Source: Anniella stebbinsi
Lineage: Eukaryota > Chordata > Lepidosauria > Squamata > Anniellidae
Reading direction: 5' to 3'
Assembly: GCA_029215795.1 (NCBI GenBank)
Contig: JARDYH010000003.1
Span: 178,448,382 to 178,512,381, forward strand
DNA: 64,000 bases
Shown here: positions 32,886 to 43,752 of the stretch, in pieces
Position numbering within the stretch: the first letter of the stretch is position 1
Layout of the letters: every line of letters begins with the position of its first letter
Notes under the pieces: model-generated
Databases searched by the model: none
Seen by the model: only the letters and a program-made list of their open reading frames with translations
What the model was told of the DNA's origin: nothing
Position numbers and translations under genes: made by a program

Positions 32886-34187
32886 TTAAACTGGATAGGC
32901 TTGCCGGAAGAGAGCAGTCTTCACGGCTTTCTTAAATTCCAGAAGACTGCTAATTTGTCGAATCTTCTCCGGCAGGCCATTCCACAGCCTGGGAGTAGCA
33001 GAAGAGAAGGTCCTCTGGGTAACACTCGTCAGCCTAGTTCTGGCTGACTGGAGTAAATTCTTCCCAGAGGACCTGAGTGTGTGGGGCGGATTATACGGGA
33101 GAAGGCGATCCCGCAGGTAACCTGGACCCAAACCATGTAGGGCTTTAAAGGTAATAACCAACACTTTATACATCGCCCGGAAACTAACGGGCAGCCAGTG
33201 GAGTGATTTCAAGATTGGTGTTATGTGGTCACCCCTAGGTGCACTGGTGACCAACCTGGCTGCCATATTTTGAACTAATTGAAGTTTCCAGACTAGGCAC
33301 AAAGGTAGCCCTATGTACAGTGCATTGCAGAAGTCAAGCCTCAAAGTTACCAGTGAGTGCACTACCATCTTTAGGTCTTCCAACTCTAGGAAGGGGCGCA
33401 GCTGGCGTATCAGCCGAAGCTGATAGTAGGCACTCCTGGCCGTCGCATCTATCTGGGCTGTCATTTGGAGCGACGGATCTAGGAGTACCCCCAAGCTGCG
33501 AACACAGTCTTTCAGGGGGGGTGTAACCCCATCCAGAACTGGTTGACACACCTCCAAATCCAGGTTGGGGCCTTTGACAGCGAGCACCTCCGTCTTGTCT
33601 GGATTCAGCTTCAGTTTGTTTTTCCTCATCCAGCCCATTACCGCCTCCAAACATTCATTCAGAGGAGACACACTATCCTTAGCTGACGATGTTGTCGAAG
33701 GCACAGAGAAATATATTTGGGTGTCATCAGCGTACTGATAGTACCCCACCCCATGCCTCCGGATGATCTCTCCCAGCGGTTTCATATAAATGTTAAACAG
33801 CATTGGGGAAAGGATGGCACCTTGTGGTACACCACATAGCAGCTCCTTCTTTGAAGAGCAGCTATTCCCAAGCATTACCATCTGGAACCTGCCCGAGAGA
33901 TAGGACTGGAACCACTGAAGCACAGTGCCCCCGATTCCCAATCCCCTCAGGCGTTCCAGAAGAATACCATGGTCGATGGTGTCGAAAGCCGCTGAGAGGT
34001 CCAGGAGTACCAACAGGGACACACTCCCCCTGTCAATACTCAGGCGTAGATCATCCACTAAGGCGACCATAGCAGTCTCAACTCCGTATCCTGCCCTGAA
34101 GCCGGTTTGAAATGGGTTTAGAAAATCTGTATCATCCAAAACTGCTTGGAATTGGGAGGCAACTGCCCTCTCGATCACCTTGCCCAA
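32886..34187 (-). pseudogene. L2 reverse transcriptase region, open frame
   Basis: A 433-codon frame is open to its natural stop. It would carry out target-primed reverse transcription of the LINE RNA. Palm motif A is LDLSAAFDT (residues 62-70), motif B GVPQG (119-123), and motif C YADD (152-155), with both catalytic aspartates. LNPDKTEVL and NALYIGLPL blocks follow. The C-terminus contains [15 protein letters not shown], an [13 protein letters not shown] motif and the terminal ALFRQA. The displayed start is not native: homology continues upstream ([14 protein letters not shown], about 34188-34260) in another frame. It is a domain of a larger polyprotein, now separated by frameshifts. Host regulation is unknown. 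Confidence 0.88.
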
Positions 34188-34325
34188 AAACTGAAGATTT
34201 GATACTGGCCTGTAGTTATTAAGGTCCAGAGGGTCCAGGGAGGCCTTTTTTAGAAGCGGCCGTACTACCGCCTCTTTTAAACATGTTGGAAAACTCTCCT
34301 CCCTGAGAGATGCATTAATAATACA

Positions 34326-34730
34326 TTATAGATGTGATCGAATTGCATCTCCTCCCTGGACAACAAGCCAAGAAGGACAGGGATTGAGAGGGCAAGTCAT
34401 CGTCCTCACTTGTCCAAGCAGCTTGTCCATGTCCTCAGTACTCACCAACTGAAACTGACCCAGTGTAATTCCACTCGTGGAGTTACTGGACACTCTATTG
34501 TCAGCTTCTGCTATAATGATGCCGTCCAAGTCGGCTCTTATCCGAGAGATTTTATCTGTGAAATGGTCATTAAAGGCATTACAGTGAACTGCCGAAGGCT
34601 GTAAAATCGGGTTCAGGGGGGAAGGTGCCTGAGTTAGACCCCTCACCACCCTGAACAGATCTGCAGGACGCGAATTCACAGACGCAATGCATGCAGAGAA
34701 GAAAGCTTTCTTCGCTGCACGTATTGCCAC
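34326..34730 (-). pseudogene. L2 linker between endonuclease and reverse transcriptase
   Basis: The 134-codon frame reads AAKKAFFSACIASVNSRP then LFRVVRGLTQ and FNDHFTDKI, the conserved linker of L2/CR1-type polyproteins. It is out of frame with both neighbours. A terminal stop falls near CPSWLV, the same landmark that precedes the reverse transcriptase in the copy at 52 kb. The mutations are small, so the ancestral frame can be followed across them. Confidence 0.8.
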
Positions 34731-34739
34731 TCCATAGGA

Positions 34740-35870
34740 ACGAAGATGTTCTCTATGTCGTGTCTTGTCAGATACAAGTCGAGTTTTCCACCATCGTCGC
34801 TCCGCTTCAACTCCCTGAGATCTTCAGTATACCAAGGTGCCCGATTAGGAGCGGGTCGGAGAGGACGTTTGGGGGCGATCGTGTCGATAGCCCTAGTTAG
34901 ATCTTGATTCCAACCATTAACCAGGGCTTCTACAGGATCGTCGATGATACCAGCCATAGAACCCTCCAAGGCTTTCTGGAATCGAAGAGGATCCATCAGC
35001 CTTCGAGGGCGGACCATCTTAATCGGTCCGCCACCCCTGCAGGGGCGGGTGGTAGCTGTGATACTAACCCTGACCAGAAAATGGTCTGTCCATGACAACA
35101 CGGACGTATTTAGCAGCTCCGCCCACAGATCTGTCTGTTCGGAACTGAAAACAGCATCAAGAGTGTGACCTGCTGAATGTGTAGGTCCAGAGACCAATTG
35201 GGATAGGCCCATGTTTGTCATGGATGCCATGAGCTCCCGAGCTGCACCTGACAAACTGGTCCCGAATGGGATGTTGAAGTCGCCCAGGACCAAAAGCCTG
35301 GTCGAATCCAACACCAGCTCCGAGATCAGTTCCGTGAGCTCGGCCAGGGAGTCTGATAGGCAGCGCGGTGGCCGGTACACTAACAGAATCCCTAGTCTAT
35401 CCCTGGTCTTCAGACTTAGGTACACACACTCGATGTGATTCAATTCACGGACAGGAAGTCTGGTCAGGTTAAGATTATCCTTGTAAACCACAGCTACTCT
35501 GCCCCCCCCGCCCACTTTCCCTCACCTGCTCACTGACACAGTACCCAGCTGGGAAGGCCTGGACCCATGTCGGGCCACTGTCATCTCCCAGCCAGGTCTC
35601 TGTGAAACATGCCAGGTTGGCCTTCTCATCTAGAAGAAGATCATGGATGATGTTTGTTTTGTTTTTAACCGACCTGGCATTACATAGGAGCAAGGAGAGG
35701 TTCTGTGGGTGGCCTGGTTCTTTCTCCAAGATCCCCTGGGTAGCAGGGCAACTGGAAGGTAAGATAGGTGTTAGATATCTATCTCTCCTTCCCCTGTAAT
35801 GGCATTTCGCCCTGCTATCGCTATATCTCCCTTTGCCCTGCACAACACAAATTGCCACTCCCTGACACAC
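34740..35870 (-). pseudogene. L2 endonuclease region, frameshifted
   Basis: This is an apurinic-like (APE-type) endonuclease domain that nicks target DNA. Motifs in order: LLLCNARSVKNK with the first Asn, TETWL with the catalytic Glu, VYRPP, LGDFNIP with the Asp/Asn pair, and WTDHFLV with the terminal Asp-His. A frameshift at a C-run near 35500-35515 separates CNARS/TETWL (35475-35870) from the rest (34676-35515). A second frameshift follows PWYTEDLRELK. The domain is otherwise complete. Its presence distinguishes this from the many 5'-truncated L2 copies nearby. Confidence 0.85.
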
Positions 35871-35890
35871 TCTAACTGCCGTTCAGCTGG

Positions 35891-36140
35891 CTCCAATGTT
35901 GTCACTCCAGCCTCTGTTCAGCTTGGGCTTCTCAGAAGGAGGGTGAGGGAGGGGAAGGCTACAATGTCCTGTTTGCCTCTTTCTTTTCCTCTCCACTCTG
36001 CTGTTGTCACTCCAGCCTCTGTTCAGCCTGGGCTTCTCAGGAGGAGTGTGGGGGAGGGGAAGGCTATGATGTCCTGCTTGCCTCTTCCTTTCCTCCACTC
36101 CGGTGTTGTCACTCCAGCCTCTGTTCAGCCTGGGCAGATC
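35891..36140 (-). repeat. Tandem 5' units of the L2 LINE (possible promoter monomers)
   Basis: The block 'gttgtcactccagcctctgttcagc' (quoted in part) begins at 35898, 36003 and 36105, giving periods of 105 and 102 bp. Each unit also carries 'ggggaaggct' and 'tgtcctg'. The array sits exactly at the 5' end of the LINE, upstream of the endonuclease frame. On the minus strand its frame encodes a repeated LNRGWSDN, which is probably incidental. Confidence 0.85.
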
Positions 36141-36146
36141 CATGAC

Positions 36147-36505
36147 TAGGGCCCCCTCCACAAGGATGCGCTTTTGCGCCCGGTTCGGGGATTATGCGCA
36201 TTTTCGCGGAGGCGCATTTACGCCTAATCCCTCTGCACGGGAGGCGGCAAGAGGCGGCGAAGCGCATTAATTGATGTCCAAAAAGCGCTTTAGAAGACGT
36301 TAATGCGCATAATCGCTTGTTCACACGGCGAAAATGCGCTTTAACGGCCGGAGAAAAATAAAAGTCGCTATTTAACGCGCATTCGAAAATGCGCATTATC
36401 GGGGAGATAACGCGCCTGTACGCCCGTTTTGCGCTCCGCTGGTGTGGAGGTAAAATTTATAATGAGCCTTCAAGGCTCATTAAACGTCTCGTGTGGAGGA
36501 GGCCT
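36147..36505. mobile_element. CpG-rich MITE, family K, copy 1
   Basis: Inverted ends TAGGGCCCCCTCCACAAGG and CGTGTGGAGGAGGCCTA enclose about 360 bp. Multiple GCGCATT/AATGCGC motifs occur in both orientations. CpG density is exceptional. The interrupted copy at 42182-47018 shares ends and the 'atgcgcattatcg' core. No convincing target duplication was found for this copy. Confidence 0.8.
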
Positions 36506-36954
36506 AGATCTCCCAATGTGTATTTATTTTGCTGAAAGAGAGAAAAAAACCATAGCTCCTTCATGCAAAAGAAATCAACATTGGATACACAACCCATTGG
36601 ATATAAATAATCCTATGTGAGGGGCAATTCAGATCAAGGGTGTGGCAAAAGGAAAGGAAGTATAACTTTTCCCATCAGTACCAGTTCACGAATGCAAATA
36701 GCTCTCACTCCCACCCCCACTAGAACTGGGAATGAAAACATGTGGACATTCCACTCATGCCATTGCTATGATCTAAAACAGTCCCACCCCCCACAGCTGC
36801 TTTTTGCTAATACATATTTTATATATTTTTTGTCTAATAAATAAATTTATTTATTTTTTTAAAACATTGGTAAATCCAAGCATTAATAGTTCAAGTCACA
36901 TTCCATTTGGTCATGAGTTACGTTCATTTACCACAGTTTTGTACCATTTGGATT

Positions 36955-36955
<1 letters not shown>
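36506..36955. other. Unclassified sequence
   Basis: AT-rich end (36826-36860). No gene or family recognised. Confidence 0.35.

Positions 36956-37000
<45 letters not shown>
36956..37000. repeat. (CA)n microsatellite
   Basis: About 22 uninterrupted CA units. Confidence 0.97.
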
Positions 37001-37002
<2 letters not shown>

Positions 37003-37415
37003 TGTCTACATCTTGTGGCCTTTCAGGATGGTGGGGGAGGATCCCAGGCTTACCTGCTTCTGGGATTGTCCCCCCGGAAGTGATGAGGTACGTTGCGGGT
37101 GCCATTTTTGTTGTTGTTGAAAATGGAGATGGGAGTGCAATTGTGCTCCACCACTGCAAGTAAGTTTTTATTTTAAAAAACACCCTTGAAACTGCTCCCC
37201 CCCAATGAACACAGACTGCCCCTGCACAACTCCATGCCCATTTCCGGCCGCAGTCCTTGGGGATGTCTGAGGACAATGGGAAAAACTGGGAAATCTAAGG
37301 TCCCATTTATCCTGGGGAAAGTCTCTGGTTTTCCCTGCTTAACCCCGGGATCCCCTATGCATCATTTTGGATGCACAGGGACGACCTAGAGATGACCCCG
37401 GGATTAAATGCATGG
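37001..37415 (+). repeat. GC-rich MITE-like repeat, family H, copy 2
   Basis: Shares 'gccattttt', 'caactccatgcccatttc' and 'gatgcacagggacgacc' with 20480-20965. Contains the splice-donor-like TGCAAGTAAGT (about 37155-37165). Confidence 0.5.
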
Positions 37416-38708
37416 TGGATAGTCCCCCCCCCACGCATTGACATGCATCTTGTGCAGGGTAGTGGACTATGTTGGAAAGATCCAAGCGCAAAGCATTCCT
37501 CAAGCTCGTGGAACTCATTATCTGGTTCTTTGGGTCCAGATAATTGCCTCGTGACTCAAGCCTCCTTCAGTTGCTCCATACATTTAAAGAATGTGGCTCC
37601 TCTCCAGAGGGGAAAAGAACCACATACATTGGCTTTGCCTCTACCCCAATCACTCCTCTCTCTGCTGGCTCTATCCCAATGTCCTCCATGGATTGGGTGG
37701 AAGGTCTGAATGGGGAGCCTTCAAATCTTTGATCCCACATGCCGGCTAACAGGGGACAGCAACACACTGCCCTTTTCCTCCCTCCATCTGCTTAATGATT
37801 CTGGAAGAGAATGCAATGAGTATTTTGAAAAATGTGGGCCCAAAACCTGGTCTACTGTACATTGGTGCTGACACACTGTGATGAGTTGGGATTTTATTCA
37901 ATGTGTGGTATCATGTTGCCTCTCTCATCCCTTCCCACCATACACTTTTTTTTTACACGTATGGTTTTCCTCACAATCAGTGGGGTTTGTTCTACTCTTT
38001 GAATGTGTCTCGTTTTTAAAAAGGCTTTCAGCACCGACTCTAAGAGAGGCCTAGTTTGATTGTAAAGCACAATCTGCCTTCATGCAAGTAGGAAGCGATA
38101 TGACAGGCAGAATGAACAGTAGATTAAGGTGGCAACTGATAAGGAAACTACTGTGAGGGAAGCGGAAGTGGGCTGTAAAAGTTTATTAAGGGACACAGCG
38201 CTGATTAACAGATTAGTGTGCAGCTATTTGGAGCACCGTTTAAAAATCAAATTGTCTCTTTCTCACACAATCGTTTCCCTCACTTTATTCTGATTGTTTA
38301 AGCCTGAGCAAGGCTACAGTCAAAGCAGTGGGATTTAATTCAAGTAAATGAATTCAGGATTGAGAAACCACATTGCTGAACCAGTAGGAGCATTCTTTTG
38401 ACACATGTCTATCGACCAGCCATAACAATCAGAATACAGACAAGAGTAAATTAGAACACCCAGCTTAAATGAACTGCATTATTGTCTTTGCTATAATCTC
38501 TTACTATGCATGTTGTTTATCCTATGTATGTTTATTCAGAAGCAAATACCAGTGTGTTTAATGAGGCTTACTTCACAAAAATATGTTAGTCGCTTAGGTT
38601 ATATTCAATGTTACTCTAGTGAATTTTTTTTAGAAGAGTTGGTGTTGTTTCACTAGCAGCCACACAACTGCTGTGAGAACTAGCACAAGTTGCACAAGCA
38701 ACAGGGCC
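37416..38708. other. Unclassified sequence; candidate regulatory block
   Basis: No transposon signature is visible between about 37430 and 38700. The stretch 38040-38360 contains GATAAG, CGGAAGTG (ETS-like) and TGTGAGG (RUNX-like) within 40 bp, with balanced composition. It is the best candidate here for conserved non-coding DNA, but conservation cannot be tested. Confidence 0.25.
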
Positions 38709-38838
38709 AGAACTAGACGAAGCAGGATATGACACTTTGAAAACATTTTGAAAACTGTATATGGAGTGTGTCCTAGGCCCCAACAGTTGCCACTACCGTT
38801 ATAAACCATTTTAAAGCAGTAGTGTAGATCCTGCCCTA
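38709..38838 (+). repeat. 'GTAGTGTAGATCC' MITE, copy 3
   Basis: 'agcaggatatgacactttga' to 'aaagcagtagtgtagatcc', the most complete of the three simple copies. Confidence 0.7.
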
Positions 38839-38867
38839 GTCTCGTGAAGCCGTAGTGCGTCCAATGG

Positions 38868-39061
38868 CTTGTGTAATGATTTTTGGAACAGCTGGTGAAA
38901 TGCCTTGTGGGAAGATTTGTGGAACAGCTTGTGAAATGGCTAGCTCAATGTCTTGTACAACAGCTTGCACAATGCCTTGTGAAACATGTTGTGCAATGAA
39001 CTGTGTGTAACGTCTCCTGCAGCGAGTTGTGAAATGGCTTCTACAACAGCTTGTGCAAGTG
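38868..39061. repeat. 12-bp minisatellite with an open frame
   Basis: Units such as CTTGTGAAATGG, CTTGTACAACAG and CTTGCACAATGC follow one another in strict 12-bp register from 38868 to 38999 (eleven units). A 2-nt shift occurs near 39010, then three more units run to 39061. Because 12 is divisible by 3, the minus strand stays open over the array (38836-39093). It reads a four-residue periodicity such as IVQAVVQDIELAISQA. No start context or flanking coding sequence supports a gene. Confidence 0.9.
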
Positions 39062-39378
39062 GAATGAAAGTATTGGAGATGACAGTTGCGCAAGGATAAA
39101 AACAGGGTTTCTGCAAGCAGTAGAAGCTTTGCACTGGTGGAATGTTATCATTAGATAAAACCCCTTTTCCTGTTCCTCTGTGCTTTGTATCCATAAAATG
39201 GGGCCCAAATCCTTTAAATTATAAATACAATATAGTGCATATGGGTCATGTCATATGTATTTGACTTGTTGTGAAGTCTATGCGTTATCTCATTGCATTT
39301 GTCATTTGGAGCCATCTGCTTGTATAGACTTTAATGTCCTGCGTATTGCACATCTCAGCCTGGATTATATTGGCCCTT

Positions 39379-39954
39379 CTGAGCCTATCTACACAGTACG
39401 TTGGAACGTTTTAAATAGTATTTTAAAATGTTCCAACTAGGTTCTAAAACGTCTTAGGCCACTCACGTCACAAGAGAAAAATTCTTCAGTCTTCAAAGCG
39501 GTGTGTGCGATCTCACACCCTTCTATCTGTCTCTTTCTGTTTCGTTTTTACAATGAGTTTAGGGCAAGGCATTGTGGGCGCTGTAGTTCACTCGCCCACT
39601 TCCTCCTTAGTTCCCCTTTCATTCCCTAACTTTCAATGAGTATAGTGATAAGCATTGTGGGTGTTGTGGTTCACTCACCCACTTCCTCCTTAGCCCCTCT
39701 TTCTTCCCCACCAATCAACAGCTAAGCATTTGGGTGCTGGTAAACAAAGCACTGCCCCCACAAATTACAAACGGTAAGGAAGGACACATTATTTTACTTA
39801 AAACGATTTATTAAAAGTAAAAACTGTTGTATATAGCTGAAGTGAGTTTTAAAAAACCTCAGGTATACAACATTAAAGGGATTGCATCATGTGGCCCAAA
39901 GAGTTTTCATAACCCTTATAAAACATTACAAAGCTAGTGTGTAGATCGGCTCTC
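39379..39954. mobile_element. MITE with GAGCCTATCTACAC ends
   Basis: Inverted ends GAGCCTATCTACAC and GTGTAGATCGGCTC enclose 576 bp. The interior includes an 83-bp tandem duplication (39552-39735). The 'gcattgtggg' start recurs at 39569 and 39652, each followed by 'cacttcctccttag'. The TCTACAC terminus links it to the elements at 40995, 57808 and 60990. No target duplication was found. Confidence 0.65.
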
Positions 39955-40717
39955 AGACTCTAGTTGGCCACTAGTTCCACCCACTTACAATCAGGACTCC
40001 CAGTTTTCATCTGGGAGTGCCAGAGACTACTTGTTAACTTTTCTGTGTTGACTCAACCAGTCACTGCCAGAGTGGACATGACAACCTGCAACAAATCTCT
40101 CAGTGCATTAAAATAATAACATTAACAATATATTAATATTGCATATCTGAGGTGCTCAAATTGTTTCGCGTATATTAATTCAGTAACAAATAGTTTCATT
40201 TGAACAATTTATTTACCATGAGCTTGATTTATGTCTTTGAATTAACGTCAGATTTTATAATACAATGGCTATTTACCCCTTGGTACCTGGTAGATCCTAG
40301 AACCAAGAAAAAAATCCCAATATTTTTCTACTCTGTCTATTAAATGGGGGGCCCTTTTGTTTTGTGTGCTTTGCATTTGAAAACGTATGACTTGTATTAA
40401 CCCAGCTTGCTAAGCAAAATGCCCTCTTGGCCATCAGCCCAGAACAGCAACTATAAACATATGTTTAGGTTTCAAGCCACATTATTCTCCAGATATTTTA
40501 TCATTTCCTCACTGCAGCCATTTGATTTCATGCCATTCATCAGACCTGTGCAAATAAATCACATCCTACAAACCTTTAACGGTCTCCCTAGGAGAGCTTG
40601 AGTGCCCATCTTTTCTCTATTTGAAAGGAAGACCTCGAGGGATAACTTAACAGACATTTGAAATGCTTCCTTGGCTTTCTACAGCGTTGGTTGTATTTGC
40701 ATTGCCCTTTTACATCC
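39955..40717. other. Unclassified, AT-rich, possibly unique sequence
   Basis: No transposon signature; AT-rich with few CpGs. Confidence 0.3.
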
Positions 40718-40820
40718 CATGGCTGCAATCCCAATCATATCTACAGGAAGCAAGTTACATTGGACTCAGGGGGACTAACTTCCAAGAAAACCTTTTTAGG
40801 ATCGGTCTGTTAGATTGTGG
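40718..40820. repeat. 'AATCCTATG'-family repeat remnant
   Basis: 'ggctgcaatcccaatcatat' at the left and 'attggactcagggggacta' in the middle match the short palindromic MITE at 10484. Confidence 0.45.
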
Positions 40821-40972
40821 CTAACTGGAATTTGTCAGTAAACAGAAAAAAAATCCTCTTCAAAGATGGTAGAAGGTATTGCTATTAGAAAAAGTTAGAA
40901 GAGACAAAAATACAACTAACATTCTGATTAATCATTTCATGAAGAATGTTTTAAAGGCACATGATAAGAACC

Positions 40973-41350
40973 TAGAAAGCTGCTTTCTACTGAGGCTAGA
41001 TCTACACTGCTGCTTTATAGTGGTACTGAAGTGCACTAATAACTGTTGGGGGCCATGATACATCTACACAAATTAGGATATAACACTATGAAAGTAGTAT
41101 GAATGTGGTATATGGAATGTGTCATGGGCCCCAAAAGTTGTTGGTGCACTTCAGTACTGCTATAAAGCAGTAGTGTAGATCCTGCTTTTATATCCTGCTT
41201 TCATACCACTTTCATAGTGCTATATCCTGCTTGGTGTACATGGATTTTTGACACTGATGGGTAGTGGCTTTCCAGAGTTTCAGGTGGGAGATTTTCCAGC
41301 CCTACCTGGAGAAGCCAGGGATTGAATCTCTACCACTGGACCTCAGCTCC
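40973..41350 (-). mobile_element. tRNA-derived SINE split by a MITE
   Basis: The minus-strand SINE starts near 41350 with an A-box-like 'tgaggtccagtggtagag' and a B-box-like 'attcaatccc' (41318-41329 reversed). It ends near 40973 with 'agtagaaagcagctttct'. The block 40995-41248 interrupts it. The same SINE type is present intact at 63781-63966. Confidence 0.65.
40995..41248. mobile_element. Foldback MITE inside a SINE
   Basis: 'tctacactgctgctttatag' (from 41010) pairs with 'ctataaagcagtagtgtaga' (about 41160-41179). Inner and outer pieces contain the same 'ggatata..cactatgaaagt' motif in both orientations. The arrangement looks like one MITE with rearranged or duplicated ends. Confidence 0.6.
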
Positions 41351-42173
41351 TCCCCACTCCCTTCCTAAAATAAGCCTAAACCTAACCCGAGATGGAAAAT
41401 TTGGAACCATATGCCATTTGCTCTGCAGTAGTCTTTGGGATTCCAAAGCATGTATTTGCCTGTGTTGTTAGCTATGCCTGCATGTTTTAAGATGGTTAGC
41501 CCTGGAATTAGCTGAACCATGAGGATGCTACTTTATACAAATGGCTAACTGTACAGAAATAGGTCCATGCTGTCTGGGTTTAGAGATGCTGGAGCCATTT
41601 TTAAGCAAACTAGCCTAATCCACACTTTCCAGACTAATGTGCATATTGGAATAGTTATCCTTTGGATTCTGTGCTACTCTAAATTATGTGATTACATGCA
41701 AAAATGTGTATATTGTAGACAGTTGTATACAAAAATATAACTGGGAAATATACTTACAAAATGGGTATGTTAGGGAAAGTTGCATACAAAGATAAATGTG
41801 AAAGTTTGTGGGTTTATTTCTATTATTTTTTAAAGAATAGTGTGGAAACTAGATGGAATGGACTTATGAGAGGATACATATAAAACTAACATGGACTGTA
41901 CCTACTGATTTGTAGCACATCACTGTTTGAATTCCAAATAGTATCACCCATACTGCTTGGGTAACAGAATTAGGTTCCAGATCATACATTCTGAGATAAG
42001 TTTCCTCAATATATAAATTGCAGACATGGAAGGGGAGAAGGATCATACATAATGTTCCTCCCCTCAACTTTTCTGTGTTGAATAGATAATCAAGGTTCTT
42101 TCTCACACTGAGATCCTACATGTGTAAGCTGCATATACATTCTCGTGTTCCACTAAGTACACCGAGGTCTGAA
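41351..42173. other. Unclassified sequence
   Basis: AT-rich sequence at about 41600-41870 may be a relative of the AT-rich MITE at 11079, but no ends were found. Confidence 0.3.
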
Positions 42174-42755
42174 GATGGACTTGGGGTGCCTCTACAAGAG
42201 TGATTTAAAGCTCTTTCAAGTCACATTTAAAAAAATACCTCTGGGGGCGGGACATCTGGTATGGAATAGGCAAGTCGGGAACATCTCTCCTCCAGGTGAA
42301 GAAGATTTTAAAAGAACAATAACCCATCTGTATTAAAACCAAACTGTAAGCGAAAAGCCTATTTGTTATCTGAATCTTTACAGAAGAAGGGAGAGAGGAA
42401 TGCGGAGCTGAAAAAAAATCAGCAGTGTTAATGGTCGCCTTATGAGTCTGGGAGGGTTGCCAAGGATTGACGGAACTGAAAGTAGCTATCTTGGCTGATT
42501 ACAACTTAAAACAAAAGCAAAGAATAATTGGATATTTACTCAGAACACGGGACATTATTAACTAATTAGCAAGGACCCAGGGTGTGGCAGAAAGACCAGG
42601 CTCCACAACTGCTGGCTGAATGCTAGATGAGCAGAGAAAGAGATAGGAGAAGAGAATTTCACCATCGAGGTGGATGAGGTCCAAAACTCACCCATCTGAT
42701 AAGAGTTGGGACCGTCTGACTAGGAAGGAATCAGAAAAAAATAGAAAAAACAATC

Positions 42756-43637
42756 ATGACGAATGGGAAAGCGGGTCCGTCGCAAACCGGAAGTGGGAAT
42801 CACAAAAATGGAGCTAAGCCAGGAGCTATAGCCAAAACACCAAAACCGCAAGCAGAGCAAATCCCTTCTGCAGACTTGTTGGCAAACATTCAAAGCATGC
42901 TGAACAGGCAGAAAGAGGAAATGATGTTGGAGATGAAAAATCTGATCCAGAAGTCTCAACGTGAGCTACAAAACGATTTACAAATGATTAATGCTAAACT
43001 TGTAACTTTGGAGCAGCAAATAGACCAGAATGATGAGAATATAAAAAAGCAAGGGAAAACTTTACAAGACATGGATTTATGTCTAATTTCCATGGAAGAC
43101 AGAGACAGAAGAATGAACATTCACATTAGATCCTTCCAGGAGCAGCAGGGGGAAAATTCAAAGATTCTGAAAGACAAGATTAAGGAGATGGATCCTCAAA
43201 TGGCATGGGATGATGCAGATATAGAAAGGATCCACAGAGTTGGACCTAAAAGGAGTGGAATGGTCCCAAGGGACATAATTGTAAGATTTGCCAGCTTTTA
43301 CAAAAAAGAAAAATTGATGCAAGCCGTTAGACGTGCCGGACAATTGATGTTCCAGTCTTCACAGATACAGGTCTATAATGATCTATGTACGCAAACAATC
43401 CAATGGAGGAAAAGTGTAAAGCTGTGTACAACTACTCTGTGGAAGAATTCAATTGTTTATAGCTGGGGTTACCCAGTATTTTTGAGATTCATGTACCAGG
43501 GGAAACAACACAGAATAACATCGTGTGAGCAAGGCATGGATCTTCTGCGGAATCTGGGCCTGATGGAGAAAGATACTAACAGGAGGCAGGAACAAGAAAG
43601 AGAAGAAGAAGGGGCAGTAGGAGGAAGCAGTTTGTGA
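42756..43637 (+). CDS. L1 ORF1 protein (RNA-binding chaperone), open
   Basis: The 293-codon frame is intact from ATG to stop. L1 ORF1p trimerises on LINE RNA and acts as a nucleic-acid chaperone in the ribonucleoprotein. A basic, Gly/Pro-rich N-terminus (1-35) is followed by heptad-rich coiled coil (about 41-115). An RRM-like domain comes next (about 118-195, with RRMNIHI, DIERIHRVG and DIIVRF). The C-terminal domain (about 200-272) ends WGYPVFLRFMYQGK and DLLRNLGL. Domain order and length match vertebrate L1 ORF1p. Because the frame is open while ORF2 is ruined, recent insertion or trans-mobilisation is possible. Expression is not implied. Confidence 0.9.
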   Translation: MTNGKAGPSQTGSGNHKNGAKPGAIAKTPKPQAEQIPSADLLANIQSMLNRQKEEMMLEMKNLIQKSQRELQNDLQMINAKLVTLEQQIDQNDENIKKQGKTLQDMDLCLISMEDRDRRMNIHIRSFQEQQGENSKILKDKIKEMDPQMAWDDADIERIHRVGPKRSGMVPRDIIVRFASFYKKEKLMQAVRRAGQLMFQSSQIQVYNDLCTQTIQWRKSVKLCTTTLWKNSIVYSWGYPVFLRFMYQGKQHRITSCEQGMDLLRNLGLMEKDTNRRQEQEREEEGAVGGSSL

Positions 43638-43752
43638 CTGAGATATAGATCAAAGGGGAAAAGTATGAAGGGTAAAGGGAGGGGGGATTCTGCTTTGGCT
43701 CCATGCCACCCCCCAGAAGGGTGCTAGGAAGAGGAGGAAGGGAGCTACTGCC

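Larger units (their letters stand above)
32717..36145 (-). mobile_element. Nearly full-length L2-type LINE
   Basis: The element runs on the minus strand from tandem 5' units (35891-36140) through an endonuclease region, a linker and a reverse transcriptase. It ends in a 3' untranslated region with a hairpin and an (AAAT)n-type tail (32717-32748, seen as TTTA on the plus strand). Motif content ([39 protein letters not shown]) is that of the L2 clade of vertebrates. Only a few frameshifts separate it from a complete single ORF, so insertion is relatively recent. No target duplication was identified, as is common for L2. Confidence 0.9.

Noticed and set aside
35883..36161. Open frame encoding repeated LNRGWSDN
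   Set aside because: It is the translation of the about 103-bp tandem units at the LINE 5' end; repeat length is not consistently a multiple of three, so coding selection is unlikely.
38868..39061. CRISPR-like array
   Set aside because: Units are 12 bp, contiguous and without spacers, and the window is eukaryotic.
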